A DNA stretch of 64,000 nt from Eucommia ulmoides (lineage: Eukaryota; Streptophyta; Magnoliopsida; Garryales; Eucommiaceae), in the NCBI GenBank assembly GCA_016647705.1, contig JAENRU010000492.1, positions 341,001-405,000 on the forward strand, in the 5' to 3' direction. The notes beneath the pieces are model-generated. The model was not told the origin of the DNA and searched no databases. It saw only the letters and a list, made by a program, of their open reading frames with translations. Both the position numbers and the translations under genes were made by a program. Of this stretch, positions 20,569-34,856 are shown piece by piece (the first letter of the stretch is position 1; each line of letters starts with the position of its first letter).

Positions 20569-21935
20569 CAAAATACCCAAAAAGACTAAATTCGACCAGA
20601 TAATTCAACTGTGTCTATTTCGGACGGAAGACAACACTTTTTTGGGTGGAAACGGCCTTCTTTGGAAACGTCGCCAAAATACTCAGAAAGACCAAGTTTG
20701 ACCCAAAAATTCAACTGTGTCTGTTTCGAATGCAATGTACCACTTGTTTAGTTGGAAACGGGCCTCCGTACAAAATGCACCCAAAATGCCCGAAAAGACC
20801 AAATTTGACCTGAAAATTGAAAAGTGGTTGTTTCGGACGAAAAGTAACACTTTTTTTTTAATTGAAACAACCTCAAACAAAAAACAACATTTTTTTGGGT
20901 GGAAATGATGTTCTATTCAAATTGCCTAAAAAGACCGAGTTCGACCAAATAATTCAACTGTATCCGTTTCGGACCAAAAATATAACATGCTCGGGATGTA
21001 ACGACCCTTTTGGATTGAAACTCCCTAAAAATGCTCAAAGAGACAAAGTTCGACCAGATAATTCAACTGTGTTTGTTTCGGACGAAAAATAACACTTTTT
21101 TTGGGTGGAAAGGAAGTTCTATGCGAAATGGCCAAAAAGACAAAGTTCGACCAGTTAATTCAATTATGTCTATTTCGGACGAAAGACAACACTTTTTTTG
21201 GTGGAAACGGCCTTCTTTGGAAACGCCCCCAAAATGCTCAGAAAGACCAAGTTTGACCCAAAAATTCAACTGTGTCCGTTTCGGACGCAAAGTACCACTT
21301 GTTTGGTTTGGAAATGGGCCTCCGTACAAAACGCACCAAAAATGCCCGAAAAGATCAAATTTGACCTGAATATTGAACAGTGGTTGTTTCGGACGAAAAG
21401 TACCACTTTTTTTTTTTTTTTTTGTTGTTGAAACAACCTCAGACATCAAACAACACTTTTTTGGGTGGAAATGACGTTCTATTCAAAATGCCCAAAAAGA
21501 CCAAGTTCGACCAAATAATTCAACAGGGTCCGTTTCGGACGAAAAATATGACATGATCAGGATGGAACGGCCCTCTGTGTAAAACGCCCCCAAAATATCC
21601 AAAAAGAGTAAATTTGACCAGATAATTCAACTGTGTCTATTTCGAACGGAAGACAACACTTTTTTGGGTGGAAACGACCTTCTTTGGAAACGCCCCCAAA
21701 AAGCTCAGGAAGACCAAGTTTGACCCGAAATTCAATTGTTTCCGCTTCGGATGCAAAGTACCACTTGTTTGGTTGGAAACGGGCCTCCGTACAAAACGCA
21801 CCCAAAACACCCGAAATGACCAAATTTGACATGAAAATTTAACAATGGTTGTTTCGGACGAAAAGCACCATTTTTTTTTTGTTGAAACAACCTAAGACCT
21901 AAAACAACACTTTTTTGGGTGGAAATGACGTTCTA

Positions 21936-24900
21936 TTAAAAATGACCAAAAAGACCAAGTTCGACCAAATAATTCAACTGTGTCCGATTCGGACGAAAAA
22001 TATGACATGATCGGGATGAAACGGTCCTCTGTGTAAAACGCCCCCAAAATACCCAAAAAGAATAATTTCGACCAGATAATTCAACTGTGTCAATTTCGGA
22101 CAAAAGACAACACTTTTTTGGGTGGAAACGGCCTTCTTTGGAAATGCCCCCAAAATCCTCTGAAATACCAAGTTTGACACGAAAATTCAACTGTGTCCGT
22201 TTCGGACGCAAAGTACCACTTGTTTGGTTGGAAACGGCGCTTTGTACAAAACACACCCAAAATGCCCTAATAGTCCAAATTTGACCTAAAAATTGAACAG
22301 TGGTTGTTTGGGACGAAAAGTACCACTTTTTTTTTTTTTTTTTTTGAAACAACCTCAGACATAAAACACTACTTTTTTTTTGGTGGAAGTGACGTTTTAT
22401 TCAAAATGCCCAAAAAGACCAAGTTCGACTAAATAATTCAACTGTGTCCGTTTCGGACGAAAAATATGACATGATCGGGATGAAACGGCCCTCTGTGTAA
22501 AACATCCCCAAAATGCCCAAAAAGACTAAATTCGACCAGATAATTCAACTGTGTCTATTTCGGATGGAAGACAACACTTTTGGGGGGTGGAAACGGCCTT
22601 CTTTGGAAACGCCCCAAAAATAATCAGAAAGACCAACTTTGACCCAAAAATTCAACTATGTCCATTTCGGACGAAAAGTACTACTTGTTTGGTTGGAAAC
22701 GGGCCTCCATACAACACGTACCCAAAATGCCCGAAAAGACCAAATTTGACCTGAATATTGAACAGTGGTTGTTTCGGATGAAAAGTACCATTTTTTTTTT
22801 GTTGTTGAAACAACCTCGGACATAAAACAACACTTTTTTTGGATGGAAATGACGTTCTATTCAAAATGCCCAAAAAGACCAAGTTCGACCAAATAATTCA
22901 ACAGGGTCCGTTTCGGACGAAAAATATGACATGATCAGGATGGAACGGCCCTCTGTGAAAAACGCCCCCAAAATATCCAAAAAGAGTAAATTTGACCAGA
23001 TAATTCAACTGTGTCTATTTCGAACGGAAGACAATACTTTTTTGGGTGGAAACGACCTTCTTTGGAAACACCCCAAAATCCTCCGAAAGACCAAGTTTGA
23101 CACGAAAATTCAACTGTGTCCGTTTCGGACGCAAAGTACCACTTGTTTGGTTGGAAACGGCCCTTTGTACAAAACGCACCCGAAATGCCCGAAAAGTCCA
23201 AAGTTGACCAGAAAATTGAACAGTGGTTGTTTCTGACGAAAAGTACCACTTTTTTTTTTTTTTTTGAAACAACCTCAACATAAAACAACACTTTTTTTGG
23301 TGGAAGTGACGTTTTATTCAAAATGCCGAAAAATACCTAGTTCGACCAAATAATTCAACTGTGTCCCTTTCGGACGAAAAATATGACATGATCGGGATGA
23401 AACGGTCCTCTGTGTAGAACGCCCTCAAAATACCCAAAAAGAATAATTTCGACCAGATCATTCAACGGTGTCTATTTCGGATGGAAGACAACACTTTCTT
23501 GGGTGGAAACGACCTTCTTTGGAAACGTCCCCAAAATGCTCAGAAAGACCAACTTTGACCCGAAAATTCAATTGTGTCCATTTTGGATGCAAAGTACAAC
23601 TTGATTGGTTGGAAACGGGCCTCCAAACAAAACGCACCCAAAATACCCGAAAAGACCAAATTTGACCTGAATATTGAACAGTGGTTGTTTCGGACGAAAA
23701 GTTTAACTTTTTTTTTTTTTTTTGTTGTTGTTGACACAACCTCAGACATAAAACAACACTTTTTTTGGATGGAAATGACGTTCTATTCAAAATGCCCGAA
23801 AAGACCAAGTTCGACCAAATAATTCAACTTTGTCCGTTTCAGACGAAAAATATGACATGATCGGGATGAAACGGCCCTCTGTGTAAAACGCCCCCAAAAT
23901 ACCCAAAAAGACTAAATTCGACCAGATAATTCAACTGTGTCTATTTCGGACGGAAGACAACACTTTTTTGGGTGGAAACGGCCTTCTTTGGAAATGCCGC
24001 CAAAATGTTCAGAAAGACCAAGTTTGACCAAAATATTCAACTATGTCCGTTTTGGACGCAAAGTACCACTTGTTTAGCTGGAAACAGGCCTCCGTACGAA
24101 ACGTACCCAAAATGCCCGAAAACACCAAATTTGACCTGAATATTGAACAGTGGTTGTTTCGGACGAAAAGCACCACTTTTTTTTTTTTTGTTGAAACAAC
24201 CTCAGACAAAAAACAACACTTTTTTGGGTGGAAATGACGTTCTATTAAAAATGACCAAAAAGACCAAGTTCGACCAAATAATTCAACTGTGTCCGATTCG
24301 GACGAAAAATATGACATGATCGGGATGAAACGGTCCTCTGTGTAAAACGCCCCCAAAATACCCAAAAAGAATAATTTCGACCAGATAATTCAACTGTGTC
24401 AATTTCGGACAAAAGACAACACTTTTTTGGGTGGAAACGGCCTTCTTTGGAAATGCCCCCAAAATCCTCTGAAATACCAAGTTTGACACGAAAATTCAAC
24501 TGTGTCCGTTTCGGACGCAAAGTACCACTTGTTTGGTTGGAAACGGCCCTTTGTACAAAACACACGCAAAATGCCCTAATAGTCGAAATTTGACCTAAAA
24601 ATTGAATAGTGGTTGTTTGGGACGAAAAGTACCACTTTTTTTTTTTTTTTTTTTGAAACAACCTCAGACATAAAACACTACTTTTTTTTTGGTGGAAGTA
24701 AAGTTTTATTCAAAATGCCCAAAAAGACCAAGTTCGACTAAATAATTCATCTGTGTCCGTTTTGGACGAAAAATATGACATGATCGGGATGAAACGGCCC
24801 TCTGTGTAAAACATCCCCAAAATGCCCAAAAAGACTAAATTCGACCAGATAATTCAACTGTGTCTATTTCGGATGGAAGACAACACTTTTGGGGGGTGGA

Positions 24901-26553
24901 AACGGCCTTCATTGGAAACGCCCCCAAAATAATCAGAAAGACCAACTTTGACCCAAAAATTCAACTATGTCCATTTCGGACGAAAAGTACTACTTGTTTG
25001 GTTGGAAACGGGCCTCCATACAACACGTACCCAAAATGCCCGAAAAGACCAAATTTGACCTGAATATTGAACAGTGGTTGTTTCGGAGGAAAAGTACCAT
25101 TTTTTTTTTTTGTTGTTGAAACAACCTCGAACATAAAACAACACTTTTTTTGGAGGGAAATGACGTTCTATTCAAAATGCCAAAAAAGACCAAGTTCGAC
25201 CAAATAATTCAACAGGGTCCGTTTCGGACGAAAAATAGGACATGATCAAAATGGAACGGCCCTCTGTGTAAAACGCCCCCAAAATATCCAAAAAGAGTAA
25301 ATTTGACCAGATAATTCAACTGTGTCTATTTCGAACGGAAGACAATACTTTTTTGGGTGGAAACGACCTTCTTTGGAAACGCCCCCAAAAAGCTCAGGAA
25401 GACCAAGTTTGACCCGAAAATTCAATTGTGTCCGTTTCGGATGCAAAGTAACACTTGTTTGGTTGGAAACGGGCCTCCGTACAAAACGCACCCAAAACAC
25501 CTGAAATGACCAAATTTGACTTGAAAATTTAACAGTGGTTGTTTCGTACGAAAAGCACCATTTTTTTTTTGTTGAAACAACCTAAGACCTAAAACAACAC
25601 TTTTTTGGGTGGAAATGACGTTCTATTAAAAATGACCAAAAAGACCAAGTTCGACCAAATAATTCAACTGTGTCCATTTCAGACGAAAAATACGACATGA
25701 TCGGGATGAAACGGTCCTCTGTGTAGAACGCCCTCAAAATACCCAAAAAGAATAATTTCGACTAGATAATTCAACGGTGTCTATTTCGCATGGAAGACAA
25801 CACTTTCTTGGGTGGAAACGACCTTCTTTGGAAACGTCCCCAAAATGCTCAGAAAGACCAACTTTGACCCGAAAATTCAATTGTGTCCATTTTGGATGCA
25901 AAGTACAACTTGATTGGTTGGAAACGGGCCTCCAAACAAAACGCACCCAAAATACCCGAAAAGACCAAATTTGACCTGAATATTGAACAGTGGTTGTTTC
26001 GGACGAAAAGTTTAACTTTTTTTTTTTTTTTTTGTTGTTGTTGACACAACCTCAGACATAAAACAACACTTTTTTTGGATGGAAATGACGTTCTATTCAA
26101 AATGCCCGAAAAGACCAAGTTCGACCAAATAATTCAACTTTGTCCGTTTCAGACGAAAAATATGACATGATCGGGATGAAACAGCCCTCTGTGTAAAACG
26201 CCCCCAAAATCCCCAAAAAGACTAAATTCGACCAGATAATTCAACTGTGTCTATTTTGGACGGAAGACAACACTTTTTTGGGTGGAAACGGCCTTCTTTG
26301 GAAATGCCGCCAAAATGTTCAGAAAGACCAAGTTTGACCAAAAAATTCAACTGTGTCCGTTTTGGACGCAAAGTACCACTTGTTTAGCTGGAAACAGGCC
26401 TCCGTACGAAACGTACCCGAAATGCCCGAAAGCACCAAATTTGACCTGAATATTGAACAGTGGTTGTTTCGGACGAAAAGCACCACTTTTTTTTTTTTTT
26501 GTTGAAACAACCTCAGACATAAAACAACACTTTTTTGGGTGGAAATGACGTTC
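21936..26553. repeat. 2,309-bp (five-monomer) tandem duplication with a mosaic patch
   Basis: 21936-24244 and 24245-26553 are direct copies offset by 2,309 bp; paired landmarks are 21974/24283, 22087/24396, 22551/24860 and 23468/25777. The copies agree closely except around 23065-23330. There copy 1 has P-type sequence (CCCCAAAATCCTCCG, GAAAGTCCAAAGTTGACC, TTTCTGACG) while copy 2 at 25375-25640 has the AAAAAGCTCAGG type also seen at 21690. One copy has therefore been overwritten locally. Confidence 0.75.
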
Positions 26554-26756
26554 TATTAAAAACGACCAAAAAGACCAAGTTCGACCAAATAATTCAACTG
26601 TGTCCAATTCGGACGAAAAATATGACATGATCGGGATGAAACGCCCGTCTTTGTAAAACGCCCCCAAAATACCCAAAAAGACTAAATTCGACCAGAGAAT
26701 TCAACTGTGTCTATTTCGGATGGAAGACAACACTTTTTTGGGTGGAAACGGCCTTC

Positions 26757-26805
26757 TTTGGAAAATTCAACTGTGTCCGTTTGACACGAAAATTCAACTG
26801 TGTCC
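26757..26805 (+). repeat. Local duplication/deletion inside a P-type monomer
   Basis: After CTTCTTTGG the sequence goes straight to AAAATTCAACTGTGTCCGTT, then TGACACG, then the same 20 bases again. The usual CGCCCCAAAATCCTCCG segment is missing. A short tandem copy and a deletion occurred together. Confidence 0.7.
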
Positions 26806-29800
26806 GTTTCGGACGCAAAGTACCACTTGTTTGGTTGGAAACGGCCCTTTGTACAAAACGCACCCAAAATGCCCGAAAAGTCCAAAGTTGACCGGAAAAT
26901 TGAACAGTGGTTGTTTCTGACGAAAAGCACCACTTTTTTTTTTTTTTTTTGAAACAACCTCAACATAAAACAACACTTTTTTTGGTGGAAGTGACGTTTT
27001 ATTCAAAATGCCGAGAAAGACCTAGTTCGACCAAATAATTCAACTGTGTCCCTTTGGGACGAAAAATATGACATGATCGGGATGAAACGACCCTCTGTGT
27101 AAAACGCCCCCAAAATGCCCAAAAAGACTAAATTCGACCAGATAATTCAACGGTGTCTATTTCGGATGGAAGACAACACTTTCTTGGGTGGAAACAGCCT
27201 TCTTTGGAAACGTCCCCAAAATGCTCAGAAAGACCAACTTTGACCCGAAAATTCAATTGTGACCATTTTGGATGCAAAGTACAACTTGTTTGGTTGGAAA
27301 CGGGCCTCCACACAAAACGCACCCAACATACCCGAAAAGACCAAATTTGACCTGAATATTGAACAGTGGTTGTTTCGGACGAAAAGTTTCACTTTTTTTT
27401 TTTTTTTTTTGTTGTTGTTGACACAACCTCAGACATAAAACAACACTTCTTTTGGATGGAAATGACGTTCTATTCATAATGCCCGAAAAGACCAAGTTTG
27501 ACCAAATAATTCAACTTTGTCCATTTCAGACGAAAAATATGATATGATCGGGATGAAACGGCCCTCTGTGTAAAACGCCCCCAAAATACCCAAAAAGAAT
27601 AAATTCGACCAGAGAATTCAACTGTGTCTATTTCGAACGGAAGACAACACTATTTTTGGGTGGAAACGACCTTCTTTGGAAACGCCCCCAAAAAGCTCAG
27701 GAAGACCAAGTTTCACCCGAAAATTCAATTGTGTCCGTTTCGGATGCAAAGTACCACTTGTTTGGTTGGAAACGGGCCTCCATACAAAACGCACCCAAAA
27801 TTCCCGAAAACACCAAATTTGACCTAAATATTGAACAGTGGTTGTTTCAGACGAAAAGCACCACTTTTTTTTTTTTTTGTTGAAACAACCTCAGACATAA
27901 AACAACACTTTTTTGGGTGGAAATGACGTTCTATTAAAAACGACCAAAAAGACCAAGTTCGACCAAATAATTCAACTGTGTCCGATTCAGACGAAAAATA
28001 TGATATGATCGGGATGAAACGGTCCTCTGTGTAGAACGCCCTCATAATACCCAAAAAGAATAATTTCGACCAGATAATTCAACTGTGTCAATTTCGGACA
28101 AAAGACAACATTTTTTTGGGTGGAAACGGCCTTCTTTGGAAATGCCCCCAAAATCCTCTGAAATACCAAGTTTGAAACGAAAATTCAACTATGTCCGTTT
28201 CGGACGCAAAGTACCACTTGTTTGGTTGGAAACGGCCCTTTGTACAAAACACACTCAAAATGCCCTAATAGTCCAAATTTGACCTAAAAATTGAACAGTG
28301 GTTGTTTGGGACGAAAAGTACCACTTTTTTTTTTTTTTTTTTTGAAACAACCTCAGACATAAAACACTACTTTTTTTTTGGTGGAAGTGACGTTTTATTC
28401 AAAATGCCCAAAAAGACCAAGTTCGACTAAATAATTCAACTGTGTCCGTTTCGGACGAAAAATATGACAAGATCGGGATGAAACGGCCCTCTGTGTAAAA
28501 CGTCCCCAAAATGCCCAAAAAGACTAAATTCGACCAGATAATTTAACTGTGTCTATTTCGGATGGAAGACAACACTTTTGGGGGTGGAAACGGCCTTCTT
28601 TGGAAACGCCCCCAAAATGCTCAGAAAGACCAACTTTGACCCAAAAATTCAACTATGTCCATTTCAGACGCAAAGTACTACTTGTTTGGTAGGAAACGGG
28701 CCTCCATACTACACGCACCCAAAATGCCCGAAAATACCAAATTTGACCTGAATATTGAACAGTGTTTGTTCCAGATGAAAAGTACCAATTTTTTATTTTT
28801 TTTTTGTTGTTGAAACAACCTCGGACATAAAACAACAATTTTTTTGGATGGAAATGACGTTCTATTCAAAATGCCCAAAAAGACCAAGTTCGACCAAATA
28901 ATTCAACAAGGTCCGTTTCGGACGAAAAATATGACATGATCAGGATGGAACGGCCCTCTGTGTAAAACGCCCCCAAAATATCCAAAAAGAGTAAATTTGA
29001 CTAGATAATTCAACTGTGTCTATTTCGAACGGAAGACAACACTTTTTTGGGTGGAAACGACCTTCTTTGGAAACGCCCCCAAAAAGCTCAGGAAGACCAA
29101 GTTTGACCCGAAAATTCAATTGTGTCCGTTTCGGATGCAAAGTACCACTTGTTTGGTTGGAAACGGGCCTCCGTACAAAACGCACCCAAAACACCTGAAA
29201 TGACCAAATTTGACATGAAAATTTAACAGTGGTTGTTTCGGACGAAAAGCACCATTTTTTTTTTGTTGAAACAACCTAAGACCTAAAACAACACTTTTTT
29301 GGGTGGAAATGACGTTCTATTAAAAATGACCAAAAAGACCAAGTTCGACCAAATAATTCAACTGTGTCCAATTCGGACGAAAAATATGACATGATCGGGA
29401 TGAAACGGCCGTCTTTGTAAAATGCCCCCAAAATACCCAAAAAGACTAAATTCGACCAGAGAATTCAACTGTGTCTATTTCGGACGGAAGACAACACTTT
29501 TTTGGGTGGAAACGGCCTTCTTTGGAAATGCCGCCAAAATGTTCAGAAAGACCAAGTTTGACCAAAAAATTCAACTGTGTCCATTTTGGACGCAAAGTAC
29601 CACTTGTTTGGTTGGAAACGGGCCTCCAAACAAAACGCACCCAAAATACCCGAAAAGACCAAATTTGACCTGAATATTGAACAGTGGTTGTTTCGGACGA
29701 AAAGTTTAACTTTTTTTTTTTTTTTTTTTTGTTGTTGTTGACACAACCTCAGACATAAAACAACAATTTTTTTGGATGGAAATGACGTTCTATTCAAAAT

Positions 29801-30377
29801 GCCCGAAAATACCAAGTTCGACCAAATAATTCAACTTTGTCCGTTTCAGACGAAAAATATGACATGATCGGGATGAAACGGCCCTCTGTGTAAAACGCCC
29901 CCAAAATACCCAAAAAGACTAAATTCGACCAGATAATTCAACTGTGTCTATTTCGGACGGAAGACAACACTTTTTTGGGTGGAAACGGCCTTCTTTGGAA
30001 ATGCCGCCAAAATGTTCAGAAAGACCAAGTTTGACCAAAAAATTCAACTGTGTCCATTTTGGACGCAAAGTACCACTTGTTTAGCTGGAAACAGGCCTCC
30101 GTACGAAACGTACCCAAAATGCCCGAAAACACCAAATTTGACCTGAATATTGAACAGTGGTTGTTTCGGACGAAAAGCACCACTTTTTTTTTTTTTGTTG
30201 AAACAACCTCAGACATAAAACAACACTTTTTTGGGTGGAAATGACGTTCTATTAAAAATGACAAAAAAGACCAAGTTTGACCAAATAATTCAACTGTGTC
30301 CAATTCGGACGAAAAATATGACATGATCGGGATGAAACGGCCGTCTTTGTAAAACGCCCCCAAAATACCCAAAAAGA

Positions 30378-31095
30378 CTAAATTCGACCAGAGAATTCAA
30401 CTGTGTCTATTTCGGATGGAAGACAACACTTTTTTGGGTGGAAACAGCCTTCTTTGGAAACGCCCCAAAATCCTCCGAAAGACCAAGTTTGACACGAAAA
30501 TTCAACTGTGTCCGTTTCGGACGCAAAGTACCACTTGTTTGGTTGGAAACGGCCCTTCGTACAAAACGCACCCAAAATGCCCGAAAAGTCCAAAGTTGAC
30601 CAGAAAATTGAACAGCGGATGTTTCTGACGAAAAGTACCACTTTTTTTTTTTTTTTGAAACAACCTCAACATAAAACAACACTTTTTTTGGTGGAAGTGA
30701 CGTTTTATTCAAAATGCCGAAAAAGACCTAGTTCGACCAAATAATTCAACTGTGTCCCTTTCGGACGAAAAATATGACATAATCGGGATGAAACGGCCCT
30801 CTGTGTAAAACGCCCCCAAAATGCCCAAAAAGACTAAATTCGACCAGATAATTCAACGGTGTCTATTTCGGATGGAAGACAACACTTTCTTGGGTGGAAA
30901 CGGCCTTCTTTGGAAACGTCCCCAAAATGCTTAGAAAGACCAACTTTGACCCGAAAATTCAATTGTGTCCATTTTGGATGCAAAGTACAACTTGTTTGGT
31001 TGGAAACGGGCCTCCAAACAAAACGCACCCAAAATACCCGAAGAGACCAAATTTGACCTGTATATTGAACAGTGGTTGTTTCGGACGAAAAGTTT

Positions 31096-31136
<41 letters not shown>

Positions 31137-32243
31137 TTGTTGTTGACACAACCTCAGACATAAAACAACACTTTTTTTGGATGGAAATGACGTTCTATTC
31201 AAAATGCCCGAAAATACCAAGTTCGACCAAATAATTCAACTTTGTCCGTTTCAGACGAAAAATATGACATGATCGGGATGAAACGGCCCTCTGTGTAAAA
31301 CGCCCCAAAAATACCCAAAAAGACTAAATTCGACCAGATAATTCAACTGTGTCTATTTCGGACGGAAGACAACACTTTTTTGGGTGGAAACGGCCTTATT
31401 TGGAAATGCCGCCAAAATGTTCAGAAAGACCAAGTTTGACCAAAAAATTCAACTGTGTCCATTTTGGACGCAAAGTACCACTTGTTTAGCTGGAAACAGG
31501 CCTCCATACGAAACGTACCCAAAACGCCCGAAAATACCAAATTTGACCTGAATATTGAACAGTGGTTGTTTCGGACGAAAAGCACCACTTTTTTTTTTTT
31601 TTTGTTGAAACAACCTCAGACATAAAACAACACTTTTTTGGGTGGAAATGACGTTCTATTAAAAACGACCAAAAAGACCATGTTCGACCAAATAATTCAA
31701 CTGTGTCCGATTCGGACGAAAAATATGACATGATCGGGATGAAACGGTCCTCTGTGTAAAACGCCCCCAAAATACCCAAAAAGAATAATTTCGACCAGAT
31801 AATTCAACTGTGTCAATTTCGGACAAAAGACAACACTTTTTTAGGTGGAAACGGCCTTCTTTGGAAATGCCCCCAAAATCCTCTGAAATACCAAGTTTGA
31901 CACGAAAATTCAACTGTGTCCGTTTCGGACGCAAAGTACTACTTGTTTGGTTGGAAACGGCCCTTTGTACCAAACACACCCAAAATGCCCTAATAGTCGA
32001 AATTTGACCTAAAAATTGAATAGTGGTTGTTTCGGACGAAAAGCACCACTTTTTTTTTTTTTGTTGAAACAACCTCAAACATAAAACAACACTTTTTTGG
32101 GTGGAAATGACGTTCTATTAAAAATGACCAAAAAGACCAAGTTCGACCAAATAATTCAACTGTGTCCAATTCGGACGAAAAATATGACATGATCGGGATG
32201 AAACGGCCGTCTTTGTAAAACGCCCGCAAAATACCCAAAAAGA
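30378..32243. repeat. HOR unit 1: P-Q-R'-S (1,866 bp)
   Basis: P at 30378, Q at 30834, an R-like monomer at 31324 (CCAGATAATTCAACTG start but GCCGCCAAAATGTTCAG later), then an S monomer at 31785 starting ATAATTTCGACC. It is a transitional unit at the block's left edge. Confidence 0.8.
31099..31135 (+). repeat. Longest poly-T tract in the window (37 T)
   Basis: Run of 37 T after AAAAGTTTAAC in a Q monomer, ending in GTTGTTGTTGACACAACC. Exact length is uncertain in any homopolymer of this size. Confidence 0.85.
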
Positions 32244-33630
32244 CTAAATTCGACCAGAGAATTCAACTGTGTCTATTTTGGATGGAAGACAACACTTTTT
32301 TGGGTGGAAACGGCCTTCATTGGAAACGCCCCAAAATCCTCCGAAAGACCAAGTTTGACACGAAAATTCAACTGTGTCCGTTTCGGACGCAAAGTACCAC
32401 TTGTTTGGTTGGAAACGGCCCTTTGTACAAAACGCACCCAAAATGCCCGAAAAGTCCAAAGTTGACCAGAAAATTGAACAGCGGATGTTTCTGACGAAAA
32501 GTACCACTTTTTTTTTTTTTTTTGAAACAACCTCAACATAAAACAACACTTTTTTTGGTGGAAGTGACGTTTTATTCAAAATGCCGAAAAAGACCTAGTT
32601 CGACCAAATAATTCAACTGTGTCCCTTTCGGACGAAAAATATGACATGATCGGGATGAAACGGCCCTCTGTGTAAAACGCCCCCAAAATGCCCAAAAAGA
32701 CTAAATTCGACCAGATAATTCAACGGTGTCTATTACGGATGGAAGACAACACTTTCTTGGGTGCAAACGGCCTTCTTTGGAAACGTCCCCAAAATGCTCA
32801 GAAAGACCAACTTTGACCCGAAAATTCAATTGTGTCCATTTTGGATGCAAAGTACAACTTGTTTGGTTGGAAACGGGCCTCCAAACAAAACGCACCCAAA
32901 ATACCCGAAAAGACCAAATTTGACCTGAATATTGAACAGTGGTTGTTTCGGACGAAAAGTTTAACTTTTTTTTTTTTTTTTTTTTGTTGTTGACACAACC
33001 TCAGACATAAAACAACACTTCTTTCGGATGGAAATGACGTTCTATTCAAAATGCCCGAAAATACCAAGTTCGACCAAATAATTCAACTTTGTCCGTTTCA
33101 GACGAAAAATATGACATGATGGGGATGAAACGGCCCTCTGTGTAAAACGCCCCCAAAATACCCAAAAAGACTAAATTCGACCAGATAATTCAACTGTGTC
33201 TATTTCGGACGGAAGACAACACTTTTTTGGGTTGAAACGGCCTTCTTTGGAAATGCCGCCAAAATGTTCAGAAAGACCAAGTTTGACCAAAAAATTCAAC
33301 TGTGTGCATTTTGGACGCAAAGTACCACTTGTTTAGCTGGAAACAGGCCTCCATACGAAACGTACCCAAAATGCCCGAAAACACCAAATTTGACCTGAAT
33401 ATTGAACAGTGGTTGTTTCGGACGAAAAGCACCACTTTTTTTTTTTTTTGTTGAAACAACCTCAGACATAAAACAACACTTTTTTGGGTGGAAATGACGT
33501 TCAATTAAAAATGACCAAAAAGACCAAGTTTGACCAAATAATTCAACTATGTCCAATTCGGACGAAAAATATGACATGATCGGGATGAAACGGCCGTCTT
33601 TGTAAAACGCCCCCAAAATACCCAAAAAGA
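32244..33630. repeat. HOR unit 2: P-Q-R' (1,387 bp)
   Basis: P at 32244, Q at 32701, R-like monomer at 33171. Q carries the private TATTACGGATGG and GGGTGCAAACGG changes. Confidence 0.8.
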
Positions 33631-34822
33631 CTAAATTCGACTAGAGAATTCAACTGTGTCTATTTCGGATGGAAGACAACACTTTTTTGGGTGGAAACGG
33701 CCTTCTTTGGAAACGCCCCAAAATCCTCCGAAAGACCAAGTTTGACACGAAAATTCAACTGTGTCCGTTTCGGACGCAAAGTACCACTTGTTTGGTTGGA
33801 AACGGCCCTTTGTACAAAACGCACCCAAAATGCCCGAAAAGTCCAAAGTTGACCAGAAAATTGAACAGCGGATGTTTCTGACGAAAAGTACCACTTTTTT
33901 TTTTTTTTTGAAACAACCTCAACATAAAACAACACTTTTTTTTGGTGGAAGTGACGTTTTATTCAAAATGCCGAAAAAGACCTAGTTCGACCAAATAATT
34001 CAACTGTGTCCCTTTCGGACGAAAAATATGACATGATCGGGATGAAACGGCCCTCTGTGTAAAACGCCCCCAAAATGCCCAAAAAGACTAAATTCGACCA
34101 GATAATTCAACGGTGTCTATTTCGGATGGAAGACAACACTTTCTTGGGTGGAAACGGCCTTCTTTGGAAACGTCCCCAAAATGCTCAGAAAGACCAACTT
34201 TGACCCGAAAATTCAATTGTGTCCATTTTGGATGCAAAGTACAACTTGTTTGGTTGGAAACGGGCCTCCAAACAAAACGCACCCAAAATACCCGAAGAGA
34301 CCAAATTTGACCTGTATATTGAACAGTGGTTGTTTCGGACGAAAAGTTTAACTTTTTTTTTTTTTTTTTGTTGTTGTTGTTGACACAACCTCAGACATAA
34401 AACAACACTTGTTTTGGATGGAAATGACGTTCTATTCAAAATGCCCGAAAATACCAAGTTCGACCAAATAATTCAACTTTGTCCGTTTCAGACGAAAAAT
34501 ATGACATGATCGGGATGAAACGGACCTCTGTGTAAAACGCCCCCAAAATGCCCAAAAAGACTAAATTCGACCAGATAATTCAACGGTGTCTATTTCGGAT
34601 GGAAGACAACACTTTCTTGGGTGGAAACGGCCTTCTTTGGAAACGTCCCCAAAATGCTCAGAAAGACCAACTTTGACCCGAAAATTCAATTGTGTCCATT
34701 TTGGATGCAAAGTACAACTTGTTTGGTTGGAAACGGGCCTCCAAACAAAACGCACCCAAAATACCCGAAAAGACCAAATTTGACCTGAATATTGAACAGT
34801 AGTTGTTTCGGACGAAAAGTTT

Positions 34823-34856
<34 letters not shown>

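Larger units (their letters stand above)
20086..30377. repeat. Satellite array, middle block
   Basis: The ~460-bp monomers resume in phase directly after the LTR. Monomer types are mixed: copies with TATTTCGAACGG and AAAAAGCTCAGG (21633, 25322, 29016), copies starting AATAATTTCGACC (22064, 23446, 24373, 25755, 28065), and early relatives of the P, Q and R types that dominate later. Long-range order includes a 2,309-bp duplication (about 21936-24244 and 24245-26553) and related segments about 3.69 kb apart. Around 21046-21138 two A-like sub-repeats follow each other, giving a five-sub-repeat monomer. No gene signal. Confidence 0.93.
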
